A program made the position numbers and the translations under genes. A DNA stretch of 52,018 bases from contig JBNLBT010000014.1 in the NCBI GenBank assembly GCA_050303435.1, forward strand, positions 1 through 52,018. Direction: 5' to 3'. Position 1 is the first letter of the stretch. Each line of letters opens with the position of its first letter. This document shows, piece by piece, positions 34,407 to 43,852 of this stretch. The notes below the pieces were generated by a model, which saw only the letters and a list, made by a program, of their open reading frames with translations, ran no database searches and had not been told where the DNA came from. This DNA is from JBNLBT01 sp050303435. GTDB taxonomy: Bacteria; Pseudomonadota; Gammaproteobacteria; Xanthomonadales; Marinicellaceae.

Positions 34407-35016
34407 GGCTGCGCACCTGTGTGACAAATTGCTCGATCAAAGGGACTGATTTTACGCCAGGCGCAGTCTCAACACCAGAACTCACATCGACATATTCAGC
34501 GCCGGTGCGGGTCATGGCCAGTAGCACATTGGCGGGTGTCAAACCGCCGGCCAGAATCATCCGTGCTCGGTGCGATTCAGGGAAAGCAAACCAATCGAAT
34601 GCACGGCCGCTGCCGCCTTGATGATGCCGACCGTATTGATCCACTATGAACGCTTCAGCCAGAGGATAGTCGTCCATGTACGCCAGCGGATCGACGACAT
34701 CGCGCATCGGCACGGCTTTCCAGTGTGGCCAGCGCCATTGCGCGCAATACGCCGCGGCTTCGTGTCCATGAAATTGCAACACATCCGGTCGCACACGCTC
34801 GAGAACCTCTGAAACGCAATCCACCGAGCTGTTGGCAAAAAGAGCCACGGTGCGCAAGCGCCCTTTGATCTGCCGGCTCAATTCGATCGCCGTGGCCACA
34901 TCAATGGCGCGTGGGCTGCCGGGCACAAACACCAGGCCTATGGCGTCAACATTTGCCTGCAGACACGCATCCACAACCTCGCCATCGCGCACGCCACAAA
35001 TTTTAATTGCAGTCAT
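34396..35016 (-). CDS. trpF: Phosphoribosylanthranilate isomerase
   Basis: 206 residues. TAIKICGVRD carries the catalytic Cys7; IGLVFVPGSPRAID and FIVDQYGRHHQGGSGRAFDW (catalytic Asp) are typical, and ILAGGLTPANV is the phosphate loop. AGGAG lies six bases before the ATG, which fixes the start even though the same frame stays open far into truA. It overlaps truA by 14 bases. Confidence 0.96.
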   Translation of the reverse strand: MTAIKICGVRDGEVVDACLQANVDAIGLVFVPGSPRAIDVATAIELSRQIKGRLRTVALFANSSVDCVSEVLERVRPDVLQFHGHEAAAYCAQWRWPHWKAVPMRDVVDPLAYMDDYPLAEAFIVDQYGRHHQGGSGRAFDWFAFPESHRARMILAGGLTPANVLLAMTRTGAEYVDVSSGVETAPGVKSVPLIEQFVTQVRSHGH

Positions 35017-35794
35017 TGAATTCTCCTGCAGGCAGGCAGTATTCAGCCGGGTAACCCACCCCGGTGAAGACCAGCCCATTGGGTGGTGCGGTGACGCCGG
35101 CACAGCGGCGATCGCGACTTTCGAGCACCGATTGCATCCATTCAACCGGTTTTTCACCGCGGCCAATTGGCAGCAACGTGCCGACAATGTTGCGCACCAT
35201 GTGATGTAAAAAACCGTCGGCGGTGATGTCCAGATGGATGCGCTGTCCCTGCCGCGTGACCTGTACGGAATGCACGGTTCGAAGCGATTTTTTGGCCTGG
35301 CATTGACTGGAGCGCAACGCATTGAAGTCGTGATGCCCCAAAAGCAATTGCGCCGCTGCATGCATGCGTTCGTGTTGCAGTGGCGCCAATATCCAGGTGA
35401 CCTGCCGTCGCTCAATGGCCGGTCGCACCGGGCGGTTAAGAATGGTGTAGCGATAACTGCGTGAAACGGCTGAAAAACGCGCGTGAAACGTCGCATCCAC
35501 GGGCTGCACCCACAGCACAGACACAGAACGGGGCAACCGGGTGTTGCTGCCCAACAGCCAGGCACGCAGGTCCCGCCTGGACGCACTGTCGAAATGAATC
35601 ACTTGACCGCGCGCACTGACACCGGTGTCGGTGCGTCCGGCACACACCACCTCCACCGGGTGGTTGGCCACCGATGAAAACGCGTCTTCCAGACACGCCT
35701 GGACGGTGGGCGTTTGTTTTTGTTTCTGGAAACCCAAAAATTCACTGCCGTCGTACTCTATGCCGCATGCATAGCGTGTCTTTGCTTCATTCAT
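35003..35794 (-). CDS. truA: tRNA pseudouridine(38-40) synthase
   Basis: 263 residues. TruA makes pseudouridine at positions 38-40 of the tRNA anticodon arm. The N-terminal RYACGIEYDGSEFLGFQ, the catalytic Asp in CAGRTDTGVSA, and the C-terminal FLHHMVRNIVGTLL are signatures. The start MNEAKT lies only about 14 bases after the T-tract of the fimV terminator, so truA-trpFBA-accD-folC may depend on read-through or a promoter inside fimV. Confidence 0.96.
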   Translation of the reverse strand: MNEAKTRYACGIEYDGSEFLGFQKQKQTPTVQACLEDAFSSVANHPVEVVCAGRTDTGVSARGQVIHFDSASRRDLRAWLLGSNTRLPRSVSVLWVQPVDATFHARFSAVSRSYRYTILNRPVRPAIERRQVTWILAPLQHERMHAAAQLLLGHHDFNALRSSQCQAKKSLRTVHSVQVTRQGQRIHLDITADGFLHHMVRNIVGTLLPIGRGEKPVEWMQSVLESRDRRCAGVTAPPNGLVFTGVGYPAEYCLPAGEFNDCN

Positions 35795-35807
35795 GCTTCG
35801 GTCCAAA

Positions 35808-35840
35808 TAAAAAAAAGCCGGAATAAATCCGGCTTTCAAT
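35808..35840 (-). terminator. Terminator between fimV and truA
   Basis: On the minus strand AAAGCCGGATTTATTCCGGC and a run of eight T form a compact intrinsic terminator directly after fimV and just before the truA start. Confidence 0.85.
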
Positions 35841-35857
35841 TGGTGGTCAAGTTATTT

Positions 35858-38425
35858 TCAGGAATCGATGTCTTTCTTCATCTGTTTGGCTTTCTCGACC
35901 TGTTCGGCGTTACCTTCCTCGATCACTTCATCAAGCATGTTGGCTGCACCGGAATGGTCTCCCATCTCAATGTAAGCCTTGGCCAGATCAAGTTTGGTGC
36001 CCACAGAATCTTCGTCTTCAAGCAAATCATCCAGCTCCATGCCGATGTCAACCGGCTCGTCGGACGCTTCAGACTCGTCATCGAAATCGATTTCCTCGTT
36101 GTTATCGTCCTCAAGCTCAAGCGAAATGTCGTCGTGTTCAGAATCTTCACTCATGTCGGTTTCCACCAGATCGTTTTCAATTTCCAGTGCCACATCCAGA
36201 TCATCGTCGGCTTCATCCGCCGCTTTAGCCGGCGTGTCATCGTCCAGATCCAATGACAACTCTTCATCGAATTCATCCAGATCAAAATCCAGATCGTCGT
36301 CGAGGAAATCATCTTCGGACGCGTCGTCTTTTTCATCCGACGGCTCAGCAGGCACCTCGTCTTCCAATGCATCGTCGTCGTCCAGTGAAAGCGACTCATC
36401 CAGGTCAAAGTCGTCGTCCAGATCGTCGGCATCTTCTGCATCATCGTCTGCGTCTGCTTCTGCGTTTGTATCCAGTGCCATTTCCAGGTCGTCTTCCTCA
36501 TCGTCATCGTCGTTGAGGAAATCATCCAGTTCAAAGGCGTCTTCATCGTCGTCGTCTTCGACGGCGTCGTCGTCACTCAGATCAAACAACTCATCTTCGG
36601 AATCTTCGGCGGCTTCTGCCACGTCTTGCAGGTCTTCCAGTTCATCGTCGTCAATGTCCATGCTCTGGCGGTCAATCTGGCGGTCCAGTTCGGCCAAAGG
36701 ATCGTCCGCTTCATCGTCTTGTGCTTCGTCGTCCTCGTCCTCGTCCAATGGCGACGTCATTTTTGTGACGGCATCATCTGGCCCCAGGTCAAAGTCATCC
36801 GACTGCGTGGTGTCATCGTCCAATGTGTGCAGTTCGTCGAGGAAGTCGGCCTCATCAAAACCGTCATCCCGACGCCCAAGCAGTTTGGGCAGGAACAGCA
36901 ACAACAACAAACCGAGCACACCCAGTCCGGTGTACAGCATGTTGTTTTGCACCCAGTGCAAGGCCTTGTCAAAGAAGGACGATTCCTCTTTAGGCTGGAA
37001 GCGCGGCACCGTGTTGTCGGCATTGTTTTGCTGCGCCGAGTTTGCATCATCCGTTTGCTCCATGGACGCTGCGTCATCCTCGGCCACGGTGTTGTCTTCA
37101 TCGACCAGGTCACCCAGGCTCACCGATTCATCGCCCGCGTCGTCGTAAACACTGTCTGTGGTGTCATCTGTCATGGCATCCGTGGCATCGTCGACCGCAT
37201 TAACGGTGGTGTCCCACACGTCATCGGCGGTGTCGGTCACGTCGCTGGCATACTCATCCACCGCGTCACTGACCTGATCCATGGCAGAACCGTTGTCATC
37301 GCCCATGTTACTGGCTTCGGACATCTGATTCTGCAATGACGCCATGTCGCTGTCTTTCAACTCCAGTGCAATGCGTTGTTGTTCAACCAGATCTTCCAAT
37401 TCCGAAACGCGGGATTGCAGTTCGTCGTTTTTGCTGGATTTGTTGGTCAACTCTTCCTGCAGCCGGATGATGCGGTTTTGCAGATCCTGGAAATCGCCGC
37501 TGTCATTGCCCGCGTAGGTTTCGCTGTCGTCATTGCCGACCAGTTCTACGCCGTAGTCAAGAGAACTGGATGCGCCGCTGTCGCTGCTGCTGCTGGAGGC
37601 GTTGGTGGTTTGATACGAGCTGGCATATTGGGTGGATGGACTCCAACTCTGGTTGTGTTGGCGCACTTGTGAAACCGCATCGGAAAAACTCACCGCATCG
37701 ACTTCATCGGCGCCCGGGATTCTCAGGCGAGTGCCTTTGACCAGCTGATTGATGTTGTTGTTCAGAAATGCATTGGGGTTGGCGTAATAAATCGCCATCA
37801 TCATTTGCTGAGTGCTCACACCGGAAGGCTTGTTGCGGCTGGCAATCGACCACAGCGTGTCACCGGACTGCACGTCCACCTCACCGACGCTCGGCGAGGT
37901 ATCCACAGTCTGGAATGAACTGTTGTCAAAATAATTGTCCTCTTCACTGGCTTCCACTTGCGGCTGTTGCGTTTGCACCGGTGTGATTTCCACCACTTCA
38001 TTGGACACGCTTGAACCCGTGCTTTCCGCGTACACCGGCGGGTCAAGCAACAAGGTGTATTCTCTGAGCAGCCGGCCGTTCGACCAGTTGATGTCAAGCA
38101 GGATGCTGACAATGGGCTCACTGACCGGACCCACGGAAGTCAGACGAATCAATTGGCTGTTGTCCTCGTCCATGGACACTTGGATGTTGGAGGGCACGAA
38201 CGATTTGTCCAGTCCGACTTTGCGATAATCCTCAGCGGATGCCAGACCGACCTGCAGTCCGTCCAGCGTTTCGCGTTCATCGATCCTCAGTTCAATGTAA
38301 GCTTCCAGTTGCTCATCCAGAGCGGAAAAAACTTCCAGCTCGCCCATGCCCAGCGAAGTGCCGCTTTGTGGCAGGGCCAGAATCAGAACAATAACCAGAC
38401 CAATCAAAAGTTTTTTATATTGCAT
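35858..38425 (-). CDS. fimV: FimV/HubP-like polar landmark protein
   Basis: 855 residues. A signal/anchor segment (5-20) leads to the periplasmic FimV N-terminal domain (about 25-130), a LysM peptidoglycan-binding domain (184-237), a coiled coil (about 310-370), a membrane helix (496-516), a long cytoplasmic stretch dominated by Asp and Glu (520-800), and the C-terminal FimV/TPR-like motif with KLDLAKAYIEMGD. Such proteins mark cell poles and organise type IV pili, flagella or chemosensory arrays. The second ATG was chosen on Shine-Dalgarno spacing (GTAGAG six bases before). Neighbours asd and truA are the usual ones. Confidence 0.93.
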   Translation of the reverse strand: MQYKKLLIGLVIVLILALPQSGTSLGMGELEVFSALDEQLEAYIELRIDERETLDGLQVGLASAEDYRKVGLDKSFVPSNIQVSMDEDNSQLIRLTSVGPVSEPIVSILLDINWSNGRLLREYTLLLDPPVYAESTGSSVSNEVVEITPVQTQQPQVEASEEDNYFDNSSFQTVDTSPSVGEVDVQSGDTLWSIASRNKPSGVSTQQMMMAIYYANPNAFLNNNINQLVKGTRLRIPGADEVDAVSFSDAVSQVRQHNQSWSPSTQYASSYQTTNASSSSSDSGASSSLDYGVELVGNDDSETYAGNDSGDFQDLQNRIIRLQEELTNKSSKNDELQSRVSELEDLVEQQRIALELKDSDMASLQNQMSEASNMGDDNGSAMDQVSDAVDEYASDVTDTADDVWDTTVNAVDDATDAMTDDTTDSVYDDAGDESVSLGDLVDEDNTVAEDDAASMEQTDDANSAQQNNADNTVPRFQPKEESSFFDKALHWVQNNMLYTGLGVLGLLLLLFLPKLLGRRDDGFDEADFLDELHTLDDDTTQSDDFDLGPDDAVTKMTSPLDEDEDDEAQDDEADDPLAELDRQIDRQSMDIDDDELEDLQDVAEAAEDSEDELFDLSDDDAVEDDDDEDAFELDDFLNDDDDEEDDLEMALDTNAEADADDDAEDADDLDDDFDLDESLSLDDDDALEDEVPAEPSDEKDDASEDDFLDDDLDFDLDEFDEELSLDLDDDTPAKAADEADDDLDVALEIENDLVETDMSEDSEHDDISLELEDDNNEEIDFDDESEASDEPVDIGMELDDLLEDEDSVGTKLDLAKAYIEMGDHSGAANMLDEVIEEGNAEQVEKAKQMKKDIDS

Positions 38426-38473
38426 ATGCATCTCTACACTTATAAATATAAGATTTTTTAACCCAATGTGTGA

Positions 38474-38503
38474 ATAGTAACCAATAATTCACTAAATTTC
38501 CAA
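38474..38503 (-). promoter_or_regulatory. Likely fimV promoter
   Basis: On the minus strand TTGGAA (38503-38498), an 18-base spacer and TACTAT (38479-38474), within a very AT-rich 108-base gap between asd and fimV; the gap also holds the asd 3' T-run and no gene. Confidence 0.5.
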
Positions 38504-38533
38504 GAAATAATATAAAAAAAAGGCTCTAACTTA

Positions 38534-39559
38534 CTAAATATCCAGTGTTTTTAGCAGTTTTTCTGCGATTTGGACTGAATTCAGTGCAGCCCCTTTTCGG
38601 ATATTATCAGAGACAATCCAGAGGCACAAACCGCGTGGGTGGGATATGTCTTCACGCACACGGCCAACGTACACCGCATCGTTTCCGGCCGCGTGCACTG
38701 CCGGCGTGGGCAGAGTCAAACTGGAGACATCGTCAAGCAACTCGACGCCCGGCGCCTTCTGCAACAATGTCCGCACGGTCTTCAGCGGCAATTTTTCACG
38801 CGTTTCCAGATGCACGGCCAGTGCGTGGCCATAAAACACCGGCACCCGCACACAGGTTGGATTGATTTGCATGGACCGGTCCGACAAAATTTTGCGCGTT
38901 TCCCACACCATCTTCATTTCCTCGCGCGTGTAACCGTTGTCCTGAAAAGCATCGATGTGCGGCAACACATTGAACGCGATCTGCTGGGAAAACTTGTGTG
39001 TTTCAATGGGACGAAAATTCAACAGCGACATGGTCTGGGATGACAATTCATCGATGCCGGCCTGTCCGGCCCCGGACACCGATTGATACGTGGCCACGTT
39101 GATGCGCTCAATGCCGGCCGCCCGATGGATTGGCGCCAGGGCCACCACCATTTGTATGGTTGAACAATTGGGGTTGGCAATGATGCCACTTTCAGCGACG
39201 TCGGCCAGCGCTTCGGGGTTCACTTCCGGCACCACCAGCGGGATGTCCTCCTCGTTGCGAAAATACGAGGTGTTGTCGATCACCACACAGCCCGTGCGGG
39301 TGGCCCGGTGTGCATGCGCCCTGGAAATTTCGGCGCCGGCGGAAAACAGCGCCACGTGCGCCTGGGAAAAATCGAAATCATCCAGCAGGCCCACGCGCAA
39401 TTGCCGCCCGCAGAAATCAATCTTCTCGCCCACGCTGCGTTCACTGGCCAGGGCAAACACTTCACCGCAGGGGAAATTGCGCTGTTGCAACACATCAAGC
39501 ATGGTGCGGCCCACCGCCCCGGTGGCCCCAACCACCGCCACATTCACAGTTTTACTCAT
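38534..39559 (-). CDS. asd: Aspartate-semialdehyde dehydrogenase
   Basis: 341 residues. It reduces aspartyl phosphate to the semialdehyde for lysine, threonine and methionine synthesis. NADP loop VGATGAVG (10-17), catalytic Cys132 in NPNCSTIQM and the RVPVFYGHALAVHLE segment with the active-site His are present. This is the shorter type found next to fimV in Pseudomonas and relatives. It supplies dapB's pathway. Confidence 0.95.
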   Translation of the reverse strand: MSKTVNVAVVGATGAVGRTMLDVLQQRNFPCGEVFALASERSVGEKIDFCGRQLRVGLLDDFDFSQAHVALFSAGAEISRAHAHRATRTGCVVIDNTSYFRNEEDIPLVVPEVNPEALADVAESGIIANPNCSTIQMVVALAPIHRAAGIERINVATYQSVSGAGQAGIDELSSQTMSLLNFRPIETHKFSQQIAFNVLPHIDAFQDNGYTREEMKMVWETRKILSDRSMQINPTCVRVPVFYGHALAVHLETREKLPLKTVRTLLQKAPGVELLDDVSSLTLPTPAVHAAGNDAVYVGRVREDISHPRGLCLWIVSDNIRKGAALNSVQIAEKLLKTLDI

Positions 39560-39649
39560 TGAAAATCAAATCGCCTGTCAGTCATCATGATTTCAGCGGC
39601 TGTTTGTTGACCTCCGCCCCGTAGTCTACTTGTCATCTTTTGACGGGCA

Positions 39650-40711
39650 TCAGGCGCCCGTCTGCGCGCGGTGACGCAGCACGTGATCCATCAACACCAA
39701 TGCCAGCATCGCTTCCACAATTGGCACCGCGCGAATGCCCACGCACGGATCGTGTCGTCCGGTGGTGATGATTTCGACGTTGTTGCCGTGCACATCGCAG
39801 GTGCGTCCGGGCAAACGCAAACTGGAGGTGGGCTTGAACGCCACCGAAAGAGTCACATCCTGGCCTGAACTGATGCCACCGAGAATTCCGCCGGCGTGAT
39901 TGCTGAGAAATTCGCCGTCCTGCATTTCATCGCGGTGTTCAGTGCCCCGCTGTGCCACGGCCGCAAAGCCGGCGCCAATTTCCACGCCCTTGCTGGCGTT
40001 GATGCTCATCATCGCCAATGCCAGCTCGGCATCGAGCTTGCCATACACCGGCTCACCCAAACCGGGCGGCACGCCGGTGGCGCGTGCATCCACACGGGCG
40101 CCCACCGAATCACCGGACTTGCGCAAGGCATCCATGTACGCTTCAAGTGCCGGCACCCGCTCAGGCTCTGCACAAAAGAAGGGATTGTCGTCCACCCGCT
40201 CCGGTGAATGGCAGGCCAAAGCATGCTCACCCAACTGCGACAGCCAGGCATTGATCACCACGCCGTGTTCACGCTGCAGCCATTTGCGCGCCAGCGCACC
40301 GGCAGCCACACGCATGGTGGTTTCACGCGCCGATGAGCGCCCACCCCCACGCGGATCCCGCAGCCCATACTTCCGCCAGTAGGTGTAATCGGCGTGTCCT
40401 GGTCTGAATTGTTGTGCGATGGCGTCGTAGTCTTTGCTGCGTGCATCGGTGTTTTCGATCAACAGCGCAATCGGTGTGCCGGTGGTCAGTCCCTGATAGA
40501 CACCGGAAACAATTTTCACGTCGTCGGCTTCGCGCCGTTGCGATGTGTGCCGGGAACGCCCGGTGGCGCGCCGGATCAGTTGCGCTTTGATTTCATCCTC
40601 GCTGATCGGCATGCCCGGTGGAAACCCGTCCAGAACACAGCCGATCACCGCGCCGTGCGATTCACCAAACGAAGTGAAGATCAGATTTTTGCCAAACGAG
40701 TTATGCGACAT
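39650..40711 (-). CDS. aroC: Chorismate synthase
   Basis: 353 residues. AroC makes chorismate from EPSP using reduced FMN. GESHG near residue 17, RRATGRSRHTSQRREAD near 50, GGGRSSARETTMRVAAGA near 125 and the C-terminal GRHDPCVGIRAVPI are family signatures. The start MSHNSFGK overlaps the prmB end by 11 bases, the well-known prmB-aroC pair. Its product feeds tyrA and the trp genes in this window. Confidence 0.97.
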   Translation of the reverse strand: MSHNSFGKNLIFTSFGESHGAVIGCVLDGFPPGMPISEDEIKAQLIRRATGRSRHTSQRREADDVKIVSGVYQGLTTGTPIALLIENTDARSKDYDAIAQQFRPGHADYTYWRKYGLRDPRGGGRSSARETTMRVAAGALARKWLQREHGVVINAWLSQLGEHALACHSPERVDDNPFFCAEPERVPALEAYMDALRKSGDSVGARVDARATGVPPGLGEPVYGKLDAELALAMMSINASKGVEIGAGFAAVAQRGTEHRDEMQDGEFLSNHAGGILGGISSGQDVTLSVAFKPTSSLRLPGRTCDVHGNNVEIITTGRHDPCVGIRAVPIVEAMLALVLMDHVLRHRAQTGA

Positions 40712-41606
40712 GACGCTCCAAGAATGCCTCAAATTGTGCGCGATATTCTAACAAATCATCCCGCTGCATGACACAAATACCTTCGCCGCCAGATTCCATC
40801 TGCAACCACACGAACGGCACCCGCGGAAATGCATTTTGCAAGGCTTCATGGCTGTAGCCAACTTCCAGAAACAAGGCCCCGCCGGGCTTCAGATGATTGG
40901 CGGCACTGGCCAGAATTCGCACCGGCAACAACAGGCCCTGTGCCGCGGAAACCAGCGCATGACGCGGCTCGTGCGTGTATTCGGCCGGCAACTGCTGGTA
41001 TTCCTCTGTGGAAACGTACGGTGGGTTGCTCAGGATCAAATCGTAGTGGGCACCCAGTTCGGCAAACAGATCCGATTGCACAACGCGCACCCGTTCTTCA
41101 AGCGCGTGGCGGCTGCGGTTGATTTTGGCCACTTCAAGCGCGCCGGCATCGATGTCGGACAGATCCACCTTAAGGTGGGGCCAGTGATGCGCCAGGGCCA
41201 GTCCAATGCAACCGCCCCCACAGCACAAATCCAGCGCGGTGTCCATGGCGTGCAAGTCGACCCATGGGGCAAAGCCTTTATTCAGCCATTCAGCGAACGG
41301 CGAACGTGGCACCAGGGTGCGCCGATCAACGGCGAACTCCAGGCCGGCAAAATAACACGCCCCCAACACATAGGCCAATGGCTCACGGCGTTCAATGCGC
41401 CGATTGACCAGCGCCTGCACCGTGGCCAACTCAGCCGCCTTCAGGGCCCTTTCAGTGTCTGCGTTGAGCCCCTCAAAATCGACTTGCAACACGTGCATCA
41501 GAATCAGCACCGCTTCATCGCTGGCGTCCACCACGGCGTGACCGTACTGCACCGGCGAATTCGACAAATCCGTGCAGATTTTGCTAAATATTTCTTTGAC
41601 AGTCAT
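40701..41606 (-). CDS. prmB: Protein-(glutamine-N5) methyltransferase for ribosomal protein L3
   Basis: 301 residues. PrmB methylates a glutamine of L3. SAM site LDLCCGGGCIGLALA (126-140) and the catalytic NPPYVSTEEY (194-203) identify the family; the N-terminal YGHAVVDASDEAVLI is specific to PrmB over PrmC. The frame stays open far upstream, but this start matches family length. It overlaps aroC and is divergent from SCO1. Confidence 0.94.
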   Translation of the reverse strand: MTVKEIFSKICTDLSNSPVQYGHAVVDASDEAVLILMHVLQVDFEGLNADTERALKAAELATVQALVNRRIERREPLAYVLGACYFAGLEFAVDRRTLVPRSPFAEWLNKGFAPWVDLHAMDTALDLCCGGGCIGLALAHHWPHLKVDLSDIDAGALEVAKINRSRHALEERVRVVQSDLFAELGAHYDLILSNPPYVSTEEYQQLPAEYTHEPRHALVSAAQGLLLPVRILASAANHLKPGGALFLEVGYSHEALQNAFPRVPFVWLQMESGGEGICVMQRDDLLEYRAQFEAFLERHVA

Positions 41607-41660
41607 TCCTTCAGCCCCATATTGATGATACATTGAGCGGCCACATTCCAGCGAGAAACC

Positions 41661-42278
41661 ATGAATCATTCGATCAAATTGCTCACCCTGTTGATATGCG
41701 CTGCGGCATTGGTCGCCGCGGTGTATTTTGGGCAGCGCCATTTTTCCCAGGACACGCAAAGCTTCAAGGCGCTGAAAGTATATCCGAATCCCCGCAGCTT
41801 CAGTGGAATTTATCTGCGCGACCACAACGACGAAGCGTTCACTGAAGCGCGCTTCAAAGGCCACTGGTCGCTGGTGTTTTTTGGCTACACACACTGCCCG
41901 GATGTGTGCCCGATGACATTGACCCAAATGCAGGCGGTGTACAAGAAGCTTGATGCACAGGCACGCCAGGCGGTGCAATTCGTGTTCATCTCGGTGGATC
42001 CCGAACGCGACACGCCAGAAGTGATGAAGAATTATGTGGAATATTTCAACCCCGAATTCGTCGGAGTCAGCGGCGAGGCATCCAGCATCCTGTCGATCAC
42101 GCGTCAACTGGGGGTGCCCTTTGCCATTGAGGATCACAACGAAGGCGAACTCAATTACAACGTCGATCATTCGGCGGCGTTGTTCGTGATCAATCCGGAC
42201 GGCCAAAGACACGGCCTGTTTCAGTCGCCGCACGTGAGCGATGATATCGCCGGCGATCTGTCTGAGCTGCTGCGATGA
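41661..42278 (+). CDS. SCO1/SenC family copper protein
   Basis: 205 residues with an N-terminal membrane anchor (6-24) and a thioredoxin-like periplasmic domain. Copper ligands Cys79 and Cys83 in CPDVCP and distal His170 in VDHSA are intact. SCO proteins mature the CuA centre of cytochrome c oxidase, here possibly with the PCu(A)C protein encoded about 22 kb away. It overlaps psd by 4 bases (ATGA). Confidence 0.92.
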   Translation: MNHSIKLLTLLICAAALVAAVYFGQRHFSQDTQSFKALKVYPNPRSFSGIYLRDHNDEAFTEARFKGHWSLVFFGYTHCPDVCPMTLTQMQAVYKKLDAQARQAVQFVFISVDPERDTPEVMKNYVEYFNPEFVGVSGEASSILSITRQLGVPFAIEDHNEGELNYNVDHSAALFVINPDGQRHGLFQSPHVSDDIAGDLSELLR

Positions 42279-43114
42279 AAAGACGCATCGCTCTGTGGCT
42301 GCAATACGTTTTGCCTCACCGCCTGTGTTCACGCATGGTGCACCGATTCATGCGCATTCGCGCGCCGTGGCTGAAAAACCGGGTGATCAAACACATGGTG
42401 CGGGCCTTTGACATCAATCTGGATGAAGCGGCCAGCGCCTCTTTTGATGACTACGCGCATTTCAACGCCTTTTTTACCCGCGCGCTGAAACCCGGCAGCC
42501 GGCCGATGGATACCGACAGCGACGCGCTGGTCTCGCCGGTGGATGGCGTGGTCAGTCAGGCCGGCGACATCCGCGAAGGCCGCATCATTCAGGCCAAGGG
42601 CCAGAGTTACACGGTGCAGGAGCTTCTGGCCGACGACACTCAGGCCTATCAAAACGGGCGTTTCATCACCCTGTACCTGTCGCCACGCGACTACCACCGC
42701 ATCCACGCGCCGGCCGATTGCACGCTGCACGGCCTGCGGCATGTGCCTGGTCGACTGTTCAGCGTGGCCGAATGGACCGCCCAGGCCATCCCACGTCTGT
42801 TCGCGCGCAATGAACGTCTGGTTAACCGCATTGAAATCAAGCAACGTGAAGTCGCGTTTGTTTACGTCGGTGCCATTCTGGTTTCCAGCATCGAGACGGT
42901 TTCGCACGGCGTCATCACACCGCCGTACGCCAAAACTGTGCACGACATTGCGGTGGAAAAACCACTGACCTATCGCAAAGGCGAAGAAATGGGGCGCTTC
43001 AACATGGGCTCAACGGTGATCCTGGTATTTCCCGAAGGCGCGATCGAATTTGAGCCAAGCATTGTGCCAGGCGCAGCGGTCAGACTGGGCCAGAAAATTG
43101 CAACAATCAACTGA
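42275..43114 (+). CDS. psd: Phosphatidylserine decarboxylase
   Basis: 279 residues as a proenzyme. It makes phosphatidylethanolamine. The self-cleavage site is in FNMGSTVILVF, between Gly245 and Ser246, which becomes the pyruvoyl group. VSPVDGVV (Asp and His partners) and YLSPRDYHRIHAP are family signatures. Translation is coupled to the SCO gene. Confidence 0.96.
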   Translation: MKRRIALWLQYVLPHRLCSRMVHRFMRIRAPWLKNRVIKHMVRAFDINLDEAASASFDDYAHFNAFFTRALKPGSRPMDTDSDALVSPVDGVVSQAGDIREGRIIQAKGQSYTVQELLADDTQAYQNGRFITLYLSPRDYHRIHAPADCTLHGLRHVPGRLFSVAEWTAQAIPRLFARNERLVNRIEIKQREVAFVYVGAILVSSIETVSHGVITPPYAKTVHDIAVEKPLTYRKGEEMGRFNMGSTVILVFPEGAIEFEPSIVPGAAVRLGQKIATIN

Positions 43115-43133
43115 TTCAACGGTCAGAAACCAC

Positions 43134-43835
43134 ATGAGAACTTTGACTTTATTGGGCGCCCTGCTGATCACCGGGATGGTGCAGGCGCAAGTGGAACACC
43201 AATTCGATTATCAGGCTGTGGAGCCGGTGGCGTTCAGCACCCTTGCCGAAGCCGCGCAATGGGCCGATCTGGTGGCCATAGCCCAGGTCGACGACATCGA
43301 TTACATTCAAACCCGCAACCTCAATGCCATGGGTCAGACGTATTTACACATTCGTGTCCCATACAAAGGCACCAAAAAGGACGAACTGATCATCGTCAAT
43401 GCCAAAGGCTTTGACGACTGGGTGTGTTACTACCCGGATCGGGTAAACGAAGGCGAACGCTTTCTGGTGTTTCTCAAAGCCACCAAAAACCAGTACGAAT
43501 ACGTCGGTTTCAAACCGTTCTGCCAGTTGCAAGTGCTGCTCACCGACACCGGTGAATACGCCCTGCGCTACCCATTGGACGCCGACATCGAATTGCCCGA
43601 CGAATTGGTCAGCACCTTGCAATTCAATGATCCGCACGCTGAAATTGATGCCACCGAATGGACCAGTATTCGCCGCGATGAGCACGTGCAGAGATTTTCC
43701 GCCACGGTGCGCGAGGACAGCGATTATTTTCACAAATACTTTTACTTGCAATACACCCGCGGCATGCTGATCTATCACCTGCGAAAACTGCTGCAACTGA
43801 GTCCGCAACCACGCATCTCCTCAGAGCAGATGTGA
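43134..43835 (+). CDS. Secreted protein of unknown function
   Basis: 233 residues with a signal peptide (MRTLTLLG, cleavage near VQA at 16-18). I do not recognise a family. The mature part starts FSTLAEAAQWADLVAIAQV, continues with a VPYKGTKKDELIIV stretch and GERFLVFLKA, a pattern like beta-barrel domains where a transport-or-binding surface recurs (ADLV, yxGxK, FLVFL), and ends in a helix. Two Cys (about 103 and 130) could form a disulfide. It follows psd by 19 bases and is likely co-transcribed. Confidence 0.7.
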   Translation: MRTLTLLGALLITGMVQAQVEHQFDYQAVEPVAFSTLAEAAQWADLVAIAQVDDIDYIQTRNLNAMGQTYLHIRVPYKGTKKDELIIVNAKGFDDWVCYYPDRVNEGERFLVFLKATKNQYEYVGFKPFCQLQVLLTDTGEYALRYPLDADIELPDELVSTLQFNDPHAEIDATEWTSIRRDEHVQRFSATVREDSDYFHKYFYLQYTRGMLIYHLRKLLQLSPQPRISSEQM

Positions 43836-43852
43836 GACCGCTTGAACGCACG

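Noticed and set aside
35017..35586. N-terminal extension of trpF into truA
   Set aside because: The strong AGGAG site and family length fix the trpF start at 35016.
35979..37148. Long plus-strand open frame rich in Ser (389 codons) opposite fimV
   Set aside because: It mirrors the Asp/Glu codons of fimV; low complexity and no start signal or homology.
41607..42332. N-terminal extension of prmB
   Set aside because: The extra frame runs through SCO1 on the opposite strand and lacks similarity to PrmB.
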